From the NCBI GenBank assembly GCA_024234875.1, contig JACKNM010000028.1:1-36584 (forward strand): a stretch of DNA of 36,584 nt, written 5' to 3'. Below are positions 30,618 to 36,584 of this stretch, one piece after another (the first letter of the stretch is position 1; each line of letters starts with the position of its first letter). The notes under the pieces were generated by a model, which was given only the letters and a program-made list of their open reading frames with translations, made no database searches and was not told the DNA's origin. The position numbers were made by a program, and so were the translations under genes. The stretch is from Ectothiorhodospiraceae bacterium (GTDB lineage Bacteria > Pseudomonadota > Gammaproteobacteria > HK1).

Positions 30618-31040
30618 TCAGGAGGGCGGGTTCTCCGTCATCAGCCCGACGCTCGGCACGCCGGCGCGCTGCAACAGGCTCATCACCGCGACCACCTGGC
30701 CATACGGCACGGCGCGGTCGCCCCGGACCAGCACCGGCACTCCGGGCCGGGTGCGCAGCACCGCACTCACCCGAGCCGCGAGCACCGGCGGCTCTACCGG
30801 AGACTCTTGCTGGTCGCCGAAGTTCACGTAGTACCGGCCCTCGGCGTCGACGCTCACCACCAGCGGCTCGGTCTCGGTGGGGTCGATCGGCTCGGCCGGC
30901 GACTGCGGCAGATCGACCTTCACCCCCTGCGCCAGCAGTGGCGCGGTGATCATGAAGATCACCAACAGCACCAGCATGACGTCGATGTAGGGGACGACGT
31001 TGATCTCGGCCATCGGTCGCCGCCGCTGGTGCTTACGCAT
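30618..31040 (-). CDS. tolR: Tol-Pal system protein TolR
   Basis: A 140-residue ExbD/TolR protein: cytoplasmic N-terminus RKHQRRRPMAEINVVPYIDVMLVLLVIFMITAPLLAQ (split around residues 2-38) with the conserved membrane Asp in YIDVMLVLL, then a periplasmic domain. Asp protonation drives force transfer with TolQ. The periplasmic domain ends with LVRGDRAVPYGQVVAVMSLLQRAGVPSVGLMT. It lies between tolQ and tolA, with gaps of 57 and 28 bp. Confidence 0.95.
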   Translation of the reverse strand: MRKHQRRRPMAEINVVPYIDVMLVLLVIFMITAPLLAQGVKVDLPQSPAEPIDPTETEPLVVSVDAEGRYYVNFGDQQESPVEPPVLAARVSAVLRTRPGVPVLVRGDRAVPYGQVVAVMSLLQRAGVPSVGLMTENPPS

Positions 31041-31097
31041 GCGCGATCCTCAATTTCAACGACACGGATTCGAGAACGGGTTCGACCACCTGCGCGT

Positions 31098-31772
31098 TCA
31101 GTTGTGGGCCTGGCGCTGGAGGATGGCCGAGAACTCCTCGATGAAGTTGTCGTAGCGCGAGTAGAGCCGCTCGACGTTGTTCGCGAAGCGGTTGTAGGCG
31201 ATGACCGCCGGGATCGCCGCGAACAGGCCCATCGCGGTCGCGATCAGCGCCTCGGCGATGCCCGGCGCCACATGGGCGAGGGTCGCCTGCGCGATGTCGC
31301 CGAGCGCTCGGAACGAGTTCATGATGCCCCACACCGTCCCGAACAGCCCGACATAGGGACTGGTCGAGCCGACGGTGGCGAGGAACGACAGATTCGACTC
31401 CAGCTCGTCGAGCTCGCGGTTCAGCGCGACCCGCATCGCGCGCTGCGTGCCCTCGAGAATCACCGCCGGCTCCATTCCACCCTGGTTGCGCAGCTTCGCG
31501 AACTCCTTGAAGCCGGAGCGGAAGATGCGCTCGAGCCCCGACGCCGGATAGTCGGGCTTGGCGACGCGGTTGTAGATGGTCACCAGATCCTGGCCGGACC
31601 AGAACTGCTCCTCGAACTCGTCGGCGGCACGCCGCGCACGCGCCAGAGCCGAGCGCTTGGCGAAGATCATCGTCCAGCACACCAGGGACGCCACCAGCAG
31701 CACCAGCATCACGAGCTGGACCAGGAAGCTCGCATCGCGAACGAGGGTGAGGAGGGAGAGGTCGGTCGTCAC
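31098..31772 (-). CDS. tolQ: Tol-Pal system protein TolQ
   Basis: A 224-residue MotA/TolQ/ExbB protein with three membrane helices: residues 11-38, about 129-158 and about 163-190. The conserved stretches FLATVGSTSPYVGLFGTVWGIMNSF and IAEALIATAMGLFAAIPAVIAYNRF are clear. It forms the pentameric channel driven by the proton motive force with TolR. The start is GTG at 31772, one base after the ybgC stop codon, with GGAG 7 nt before it; the frame continues upstream into ybgC but that is not used. Confidence 0.95.
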   Translation of the reverse strand: MTTDLSLLTLVRDASFLVQLVMLVLLVASLVCWTMIFAKRSALARARRAADEFEEQFWSGQDLVTIYNRVAKPDYPASGLERIFRSGFKEFAKLRNQGGMEPAVILEGTQRAMRVALNRELDELESNLSFLATVGSTSPYVGLFGTVWGIMNSFRALGDIAQATLAHVAPGIAEALIATAMGLFAAIPAVIAYNRFANNVERLYSRYDNFIEEFSAILQRQAHN

Positions 31773-31773
31773 T

Positions 31774-32208
31774 TCACAGCTCCGAGCTGATGGCACGCGG
31801 GATGGCGCACGGCCGTAGCCGCTCGGCGTCCACGCAAGCGATTCTCACATCGGCACGACAGAGGCGCTCGCCGTCCTCCTGCCGGACTTCCTGGCGCAGC
31901 GTGATGCTCGCCCCGCCGCGTCGCGCCACCGCCACCGTCACTTCCAGACGGTCGTCGAGCCGCGCGGGCCGAAGGTACTCGATACCGAGGCGCGACACCG
32001 TGAACACCACCGCGAACTCCCGCGCCAGCGCCCGGTGCTCGAAGCCTCGTGAGCGCAGCCACTCGGTGCGGGCCCGCTCCAGGAACCGGAGGTAGGACGC
32101 GTAGTAGACGATGCCGGCACTGTCGGTGTCCTCGTAGTACACGCGGACCGGCCACACGAATGGTGCCGCCTCGAGCTCCTCGTCCACGCCAGCCGCCCGC
32201 ACGCTCAT
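31774..32208 (-). CDS. ybgC: acyl-CoA thioesterase YbgC
   Basis: A 144-residue hotdog-fold thioesterase. The family motif VRVYYEDTDSAGIVYYASYLRFLERARTEWL (split about 20-50) includes the catalytic Asp in DTDSAGIVYY. The gene belongs with tolQRAB-pal, and YbgC hydrolyses short acyl-CoAs or links to acyl-carrier protein. Start ATG 32208 overlaps the ruvB stop by 4 bp (ATGA), and tolQ begins one base after its stop, so the whole run is translationally linked. Confidence 0.94.
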   Translation of the reverse strand: MSVRAAGVDEELEAAPFVWPVRVYYEDTDSAGIVYYASYLRFLERARTEWLRSRGFEHRALAREFAVVFTVSRLGIEYLRPARLDDRLEVTVAVARRGGASITLRQEVRQEDGERLCRADVRIACVDAERLRPCAIPRAISSEL

Positions 32209-33245
32209 CGATCCTCGAACAGATCCCTGGCCGCGGCGGCGGCGACCGCGGGCGGAACCAGGCCGAAATGTTGCCACGCGGTGCGCGTCGCCATCCGACC
32301 ACGCGGGGTGCGCATCAGGAATCCCTGCTGGATCAGGAACGGCTCGAGCACGTCCTCGATGGTGCCACGCTCCTCGCCGATCGCCGCGGCGAGATTGTCG
32401 ATGCCGACCGGCCCGCCGTCGAACTTGTGGATCACCGCGAGCAGCAGCTTGCGGTCCATCATGTCGAACCCGGCCGAGTCGACCTCGAGCAGCTCCAGCG
32501 CGGCGCGCGCGACGTCGGCGGTGATTCGGCCGTCGGCACGGACCTCGGCGAAGTCGCGCACCCGGCGTAGCAGCCGATTGGCGATACGCGGCGTCCCCCG
32601 CGAGCGGCGCGCGAGCTCGTGCGCGCCGTCCACCGCGACCTCGACGCCGAGGATGGCGGCGGAGCGGGCGACGATGGAGGCGAGGTCCGCCTCGCCGTAG
32701 AACTCGAGGCGCTGCACGATGCCGAAGCGATCGCGCAGCGGCGAGGTCAGCAACCCGGCACGGGTGGTGGCGCCGACCAGAGTGAACGGCGGCAGGTCGA
32801 GCTTGATCGAGCGCGCCGCCGGCCCCTCGCCGATCATGATGTCGAGCTGGTAGTCCTCCATCGCCGGATAGAGGATCTCCTCGACCACCGGGTTCAGGCG
32901 ATGGATCTCGTCGATGAACAGCACGTCGCGCGGCTCGAGGTTGGTGAGCAACGCGGCGAGATCCCCGGAGCGCTCGAGCACCGGGCCGGAGCTCTGGCGG
33001 AGATTCACCCCGAGCTCGTTGGCGACGATGTGGGCGAGGGTGGTCTTGCCGAGCCCCGGGGGGCCGAAGATGAGCATGTGGTCGAGCGCGTCGCCGCGCG
33101 CGGCGGCGGCGCGGATGAAGATCTCCATCTGCTCGCGCACCGCGGGCTGGCCGACGTAGTCCGCGAGCAGCCGCGGCCGCAGCGCGCGGTCGTGCTGCTC
33201 CTCGCGCTCGCTCGCCGACGCGGTGACCAGGCGATCGGCGCTCAT
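32205..33245 (-). CDS. ruvB: Holliday junction DNA helicase RuvB
   Basis: A 346-residue AAA+ motor. Walker A is GPPGLGKTT (G61-T69), Walker B FIDEIHRLNP (D112, E113), sensor 1 about GATTRAGLL and the Arg finger region SPLRDRFG, plus the C-terminal winged-helix with TPRGRMATRTAWQHFG. The N-terminal ALRPRLLADYVGQ is the usual opening. It drives branch migration with RuvA. Overlaps ruvA and ybgC at both ends (4 bp each). Confidence 0.98.
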   Translation of the reverse strand: MSADRLVTASASEREEQHDRALRPRLLADYVGQPAVREQMEIFIRAAAARGDALDHMLIFGPPGLGKTTLAHIVANELGVNLRQSSGPVLERSGDLAALLTNLEPRDVLFIDEIHRLNPVVEEILYPAMEDYQLDIMIGEGPAARSIKLDLPPFTLVGATTRAGLLTSPLRDRFGIVQRLEFYGEADLASIVARSAAILGVEVAVDGAHELARRSRGTPRIANRLLRRVRDFAEVRADGRITADVARAALELLEVDSAGFDMMDRKLLLAVIHKFDGGPVGIDNLAAAIGEERGTIEDVLEPFLIQQGFLMRTPRGRMATRTAWQHFGLVPPAVAAAAARDLFEDR

Positions 33246-33844
33246 CGCACCACCGACTGCAGAGCCCGGCGCAACAGATCCTCGCGGCTCAGCCCCGGCT
33301 CGGCGACCGCCTGCACCCGACGGCTCGCCTCGGGCGGCTTGAACCCGAGCGACACCAGGGCGCTCACCGCCTCGGCCACCGGGTCGTCCGCCGCCGGCGG
33401 TACGCTGACGCCGACCGCCGCGGCCTGCACCGCGCCGTCGGCCGCGTCGAGCCGGTCGCGCATCTCGATCACCAGTCGCTCAGCGGTCTTCTTGCCGATG
33501 CCGGGCAGACGCGAGAGCGCGGCAGTGTCGGCCTCCAGCACCGCACGCGCGAGCCGCTCCGCGTCCATCCCGGAAAGGATGGCGAGAGCGAGCTTCGCGC
33601 CCACGCCGTTGACCCGCAGCAGCAGTCGGAACACGTCACGATCGCGCCGCTTGGCGAAGCCGAAGAGCTGATGGGCGTCCTCGCGGACCACCAGGTGAGT
33701 GAACAGGAAGACCTCGCGGTCGAGCCCCGGGAGATCGTAGAAGGTCGGCATCGGTGCCTCGAGCTCGTAGCCGACGCCGCCGACCTCGAGCACCAGGTGA
33801 GGCGGGCGCTTCTCCCGTAGCAGGCCGCGCAGCGAGGCGATCAT
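33242..33844 (-). CDS. ruvA: Holliday junction branch migration protein RuvA
   Basis: A 200-residue protein: N-terminal OB-fold (MIASLRGLL), tandem HhH motifs (LLLRVNGVGAKLALAILSG, LSRLPGIGKKTAERLVIEMRD) and a C-terminal RuvB-binding three-helix domain (EAVSALVSLGFKPPEASRRVQ). RuvA tetramers clamp the junction and recruit RuvB. Start ATG overlaps the ruvC stop by 4 bp; the frame runs far upstream through ruvC, but that is not used. Confidence 0.97.
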   Translation of the reverse strand: MIASLRGLLREKRPPHLVLEVGGVGYELEAPMPTFYDLPGLDREVFLFTHLVVREDAHQLFGFAKRRDRDVFRLLLRVNGVGAKLALAILSGMDAERLARAVLEADTAALSRLPGIGKKTAERLVIEMRDRLDAADGAVQAAAVGVSVPPAADDPVAEAVSALVSLGFKPPEASRRVQAVAEPGLSREDLLRRALQSVVR

Positions 33845-34386
33845 CGCCGGCGCCTGCGCAAGACGAGCGGAGCTGCCCCGGTCGACGCCCCGGCGGCCAG
33901 CCGCGCACCGGTCTCGCGCCGATGCCCGTGGCAGAGCGCCACCGCCAACGCGTCCGCCTCGTCGACCGCCGGCGACACGGTGAGCGCGAGCAGGACCCGC
34001 ACCATGTGCTGAATCTGCTCCTTCCCGGCGTGGCCGCGACCGGTGACCGCCTGCTTGATCTCGTTGGGCATGTACTCGAACACCTCGAGCCCGCGCGAGG
34101 CGGCGGCGACCAGCGCCACCCCGCGCGCCTGTCCGAGCTTCAGCGCCGAGTCGACGTTGCGGTGCACGAACACGCGCTCGATGGCCAGCTCGGACGGGCC
34201 GTGGGTGTCCACCACCTCGCCGATCGCCTGGTGGATGCGGAGCAGCCGCGCGGGGAACTCCCCCGCCGGCGTGGCGACACACCCGCTCGCGACGTGGCGA
34301 GCCCGACCGCGAACGAAGTCCACCACGCCCCAACCGGTGATTCGGGAACCGGGATCGACACCGAGCACGCGCGCATCGCCGGACAT
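33841..34386 (-). CDS. ruvC: Holliday junction resolvase RuvC
   Basis: A 181-residue nuclease of the RNase H fold with all four catalytic acids: D11 (VLGVDPGSRITGWG), E70 (AIERVF), D142 and D145 (AVDEADALAVA). The conserved NEIKQAVTGRGHAGKEQIQHMV lies between. It nicks Holliday junctions symmetrically as a dimer. The Arg-rich C-terminal tail is a little longer than in E. coli. First of the ruvCAB run; 57 bp separate it from yebC. Confidence 0.97.
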   Translation of the reverse strand: MSGDARVLGVDPGSRITGWGVVDFVRGRARHVASGCVATPAGEFPARLLRIHQAIGEVVDTHGPSELAIERVFVHRNVDSALKLGQARGVALVAAASRGLEVFEYMPNEIKQAVTGRGHAGKEQIQHMVRVLLALTVSPAVDEADALAVALCHGHRRETGARLAAGASTGAAPLVLRRRRR

Positions 34387-34443
34387 CCCCTCGTCACCTG
34401 GCGCCGGACCGTGGCCGGCGTCCTCCGTCCCGTCGCCGGCGAA

Positions 34444-35187
34444 TCAGTCGATCTCCTCGAGCACCGACTCCGCGATGTCGGCGTTCGAGTAGACCTGCTG
34501 CACGTCGTCGAGCTCCTCGAGCATCTCCAGGAGCTTGATCATCCGTCGCGCGTCGTCCGCGTCCAGGCTGACGCTGGTCGACGGGCGCATCGTCACCTCG
34601 GCGCTCTCCGGCTCGAGCCCCTTGGTCTGCATCGCATCACGGACGTCCTCGAACGCCTCCACGGCGGTCAGCACGTCCACCGACCCGTCCTCGTTGTTGA
34701 CGACGTCGTCGGCGCCCGCCTCCAGGGCGGCCTCCATGATCGCGTCCTCGTTGCTCCCGCTGGGAAAGGCGATCTGCCCCACCTTGGTGAACAGATACGC
34801 CACCGAGCCGTCGGTGCCGAGGTTGCCGCCGTGCTTGCTGAACGCGTGGCGCACCTCCGCCACGGTGCGGTTGCGATTGTCGGTCATGCACTCGACCATC
34901 ACCGCGACCCCGCCGGGGCCGTACCCCTCGTAGCGGATCTCCTCGATGTTCTCCGCGTCCCCGTCACCGGAGGCACGCTTGATCGCGCGCTCGATGGTGT
35001 CGAGGGTGACGTTGCCGGCCTTGGCGCGGTCGATGGCCAGGCGCAGCCGCGGATTGGCCGAGGCGTCCGGATTGCTCTGGGCCGCCACCGAGACCTCACG
35101 AATGAGGCGCGTGAAGAGCTTGCCGCGCTTGGCGTCCTGCGCCTTCTTGCGGTGCTGGATGTTCGCCCACTTGCTGTGTCCGGCCAT
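34444..35187 (-). CDS. yebC: YebC/PmpR family transcriptional regulator
   Basis: A 247-residue YebC protein opening with MAGHSKWANIQHRKKAQDAKRGK and continuing with LFTRLIREVSVAA, NVTLDTIERAIKRASG, YEGYGPGGVAVMVECMTDNRNRT and FSKHGGNLG, all hallmarks. The YebC family was first described as transcription regulators and more recently as factors that relieve ribosome stalling at polyproline; both are family knowledge. The ATG at 35187 is favoured over a longer frame because it starts the conserved MAGHSKW. First gene of the minus-strand run through cpoB. Confidence 0.95.
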   Translation of the reverse strand: MAGHSKWANIQHRKKAQDAKRGKLFTRLIREVSVAAQSNPDASANPRLRLAIDRAKAGNVTLDTIERAIKRASGDGDAENIEEIRYEGYGPGGVAVMVECMTDNRNRTVAEVRHAFSKHGGNLGTDGSVAYLFTKVGQIAFPSGSNEDAIMEAALEAGADDVVNNEDGSVDVLTAVEAFEDVRDAMQTKGLEPESAEVTMRPSTSVSLDADDARRMIKLLEMLEELDDVQQVYSNADIAESVLEEID

Positions 35188-35229
35188 GCTGCACCCGGGT
35201 TCGACCACCGCCAGTTCAGATAACCGCGC

Positions 35230-35238
35230 ATTCTATCA
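35230..35238 (-). promoter_or_regulatory. candidate extended -10 promoter of the yebC-ruv-tol run
   Basis: On the minus strand TGA-TAGAAT (TGn extension, hexamer 5 of 6) lies 42 nt upstream of the yebC ATG. Confidence 0.5.
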
Positions 35239-35296
35239 CCAAGCGGCCCGCCCTCGCCCCCGCGCGCGCAGGCGCCGGACCCGGTGGAGGCGCTGG

Positions 35297-35324
35297 TTGA
35301 CAGTCGTGGCGGAGCAGGGATAGT
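35297..35324 (+). promoter_or_regulatory. candidate sigma-70 promoter of the deformylase gene
   Basis: TTGACA, a perfect -35 (35297-35302), a 16-bp spacer and GATAGT (35319-35324) with 4 of 6 -10 matches. The predicted start lies about 30 nt before the ATG at 35362. It is the only window promoter in which I can see a consensus -35. Confidence 0.6.
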
Positions 35325-35361
35325 CGCCACTCCCGTATCGGGAGCCGAGGAGGAGACCGCG

Positions 35362-35898
35362 ATGGCCGAGCGCCGAGTGCTGCGCATGGGCGACCCCGAC
35401 CTGCTTCGAGTGGCAGAGCCGGTCGGTACGCTCGGCACCCCCGAGCTGGAGTCGCTCGTCGTCGACCTCTGGGACACCATGGCCGCCCGCGGCGGCATCG
35501 GGCTCGCAGCGACCCAGATCGGGGTGCCACTGCGGGTGGTCGTGCTCGGCATGGAGCACAGCCCGCGCTATCCGGAGGCGCCGCCGATCCCACGCACCGT
35601 GCTGGTCAACCCGGTCATCGAGCCGCTCGCACAGACCACCGTCGACGGCTGGGAGGGCTGCCTCAGCGTGCCGGGGATGCGGGGGCTGGTGCCGCGCTGG
35701 CACCACATCCGCTATCGCGGCGTGGACCCACACGGCCACCCGATCGACCGCGAGGTCGAGGGCTTCCACGCGCGCGTGGTCCAGCACGAGTGCGACCACC
35801 TCGACGGCATCCTCTACCCGATGCGGATGCGCGACCTGTCCCGGTTCGGGTTCGAGGAGGAGCTGGCTCTGGCCGGCCGGTCGGCGACGCCCGGGTAG
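35362..35898 (+). CDS. def: peptide deformylase
   Basis: A 178-residue metalloenzyme that removes N-formyl groups from nascent proteins. All three motifs are intact: GIGLAATQIG (46-54), EGCLSVPG (C100 metal ligand) and H142-E143-C-D-H146 in QHECDHLDGILYP. The start ATG 35362 has GGAGGAG just upstream; a longer frame to 35284 would cover the promoter. Loops around 68-78 (SPRYPEAPPIP) are longer than in E. coli Def (169 residues), as in type I-like secondary deformylases. It stands apart from a canonical fmt in the same direction; the next gene is a convergent formyltransferase. Confidence 0.96.
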   Translation: MAERRVLRMGDPDLLRVAEPVGTLGTPELESLVVDLWDTMAARGGIGLAATQIGVPLRVVVLGMEHSPRYPEAPPIPRTVLVNPVIEPLAQTTVDGWEGCLSVPGMRGLVPRWHHIRYRGVDPHGHPIDREVEGFHARVVQHECDHLDGILYPMRMRDLSRFGFEEELALAGRSATPG

Positions 35899-35906
35899 CG
35901 ACCCGG
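35891..35906 (+). terminator. short hairpin at the end of def
   Basis: CCGGGT-AGCG-ACCCGG forms a 6-bp stem with a 4-nt loop and includes the def stop codon TAG (35896-35898). No T-run follows. Termination is therefore only suggested. Confidence 0.3.
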
Positions 35907-35922
35907 CACCCGCGGCGACCTG

Positions 35923-36584
35923 TCACCCTCCGGTAGCCGGCGTGACGCCCCCGACCGGCCGCAACAAGAGATCTCCGCCGCGAAAGCCGACCCGCAACAG
36001 GTGGGTGCCCGTCTCGCCCGTCTCGCCGGGACGGAGCCGCCGCACTGCCTCGCCGATCGCGACCGGTGCCGCATCGATACCGGTGAGCAGCACCGGGCTG
36101 CTCGGTCCGGCGACACCGCGGAGGAAGCGCCAGGCGCGGTCGGCGTCCCAGCCCGGGTGGATCACGCGGTCCGCCGCGGTGGGGAACGGGGCGTCGGTCG
36201 CCGCGGCCTCGTCCTGCGCCACGCCGGCGCCAGGTCGTCCGGCCACCAGCAGTCGCGCCAGCAGCGTCGCGCCCGCACGGGCGAGGGCGCGCTCGAGGTC
36301 GGCCAGGGCGATGCCGGCGGGGATGCCCAGCGCCATCCGTGCGACCACCGGGCCGGCGTCGATACGGTCGACGACGTGGTGCAGCGTGACGCCTCCGACG
36401 CTCCGCCCGTCGCGGAGCTGGTGGAAGACCGGCGAACGACCCCGGTACGCGGGCAGCAGGGACGGGTGGAGGTTGAGACACCCGAGCCGCCCGGCGGCCC
36501 GCACCGCCGGCGGAATCCAGTGCGCGAAGCAGGCCACGAGCAGGATGTCGGCGCGATACGCCGCGAGCAGCGGCGCGGCCGCAC
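35923..36584 (-). CDS. formyltransferase-family protein (Fmt-like), 5' end outside the window
   Basis: At least 220 residues, running off the right edge, where the frame is still open. Visible catalytic features of the formyltransferase fold are Asn and His in CLNLHPSLLPAYRGRSP and the Asp in VDRIDAGPVVAR, the N-H-D triad used with 10-formyl-THF. After the fold is a reduced C-terminal domain (about 100 residues, with LLTGIDAAPVAIGEAVRRL and LLLRPVGGV). The likely reading continues upstream of position 36537 with a hydrophobic strand. A GTG at 36537 is probably internal. Methionyl-tRNA formyltransferase is the closest candidate, but sugar-nucleotide or other formyltransferases also share this fold. 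It is convergent with def, unlike the usual def-fmt co-orientation. Confidence 0.75.
   Translation of the reverse strand, partial: AAAPLLAAYRADILLVACFAHWIPPAVRAAGRLGCLNLHPSLLPAYRGRSPVFHQLRDGRSVGGVTLHHVVDRIDAGPVVARMALGIPAGIALADLERALARAGATLLARLLVAGRPGAGVAQDEAAATDAPFPTAADRVIHPGWDADRAWRFLRGVAGPSSPVLLTGIDAAPVAIGEAVRRLRPGETGETGTHLLRVGFRGGDLLLRPVGGVTPATGG

Noticed and set aside
33242..34333. Upstream extension of ruvA
   Set aside because: The extra residues translate ruvC in another frame; RuvA begins with MIASLRG and the 4-bp overlap.
35284..35361. Earlier GTG start for def
   Set aside because: It would place coding sequence over a good promoter, while the ATG at 35362 has a strong ribosome-binding site and fits family length.
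1..36584. tRNA, rRNA, CRISPR array, insertion sequence, prophage or toxin-antitoxin pair
   Set aside because: None was seen by eye on either strand; all open stretches are explained by the listed genes. A tRNA or sRNA scan was not possible without tools.

Overview
The window is about 36.6 kb of very GC-rich chromosome packed with housekeeping genes. Gene order points to Gammaproteobacteria: yrbG-kdsD-kdsC-lptC-lptA-lptB-rpoN-hpf-ptsN-rapZ and yebC-ruvC-ruvA-ruvB-ybgC-tolQ-tolR-tolA-tolB-pal-cpoB are both signature clusters of that class, and amgK-murU and qmcA-nfeD fit it too. The order cannot be fixed from the sequence. I see no phage, plasmid, insertion sequence, CRISPR array, tRNA or rRNA, and no clear sign of recent transfer apart from a 21-bp tandem repeat at the left edge.

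Layout. 1-2100 (minus): a stomatin/NfeD/DUF924 trio joined by ATGA overlaps. 2200-12500: small envelope and stress genes in mixed orientation, including a PqiA-domain protein, protein-isoaspartate methyltransferase, a periplasmic rhodanese, a small lipoprotein, a HAD phosphatase with an altered motif I, an IalB-like protein, a 17-kDa-antigen-type glycine-zipper protein, Hsp33, a metallo-beta-lactamase-fold hydrolase, a bactofilin with a degenerate methyltransferase-like partner, and a secreted alpha/beta hydrolase. 12600-15150 (plus): a coupled glutaredoxin-like / alkyltransferase-like / GNAT trio, a YigB-type phosphatase and a ComEA-type DNA-binding protein. 15225-16992 (minus): murU and amgK, peptidoglycan sugar recycling. 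17266-25238 (plus): Kdo synthesis and LPS transport, then sigma-54 with hpf, ptsN and rapZ. 25278-35187 (minus): a PerM-type permease, the complete Tol-Pal system, ybgC, ruvABC and yebC. 35362 to the right edge: a peptide deformylase facing a formyltransferase cut by the window end.

Together the genes build and maintain the Gram-negative envelope: Kdo and Lpt deliver LPS, Tol-Pal-CpoB links constriction to the outer membrane, AmgK-MurU recycles MurNAc, and bactofilin is a cytoskeletal scaffold. The rest covers repair (RuvABC, ATL, Pcm, Hsp33) and nitrogen/sugar signalling (RpoN, PtsN, RapZ).

I found no convincing undescribed multi-gene system. The second-look items are smaller: the degenerate methyltransferase beside the bactofilin, mutually exclusive hairpins in the bactofilin leader, two probably leaderless genes, stop codons placed inside hairpins at convergent junctions, and the deformylase/formyltransferase pair. 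Promoter calls rest on AT-rich -10-like hexamers standing out in GC-rich DNA and are tentative.
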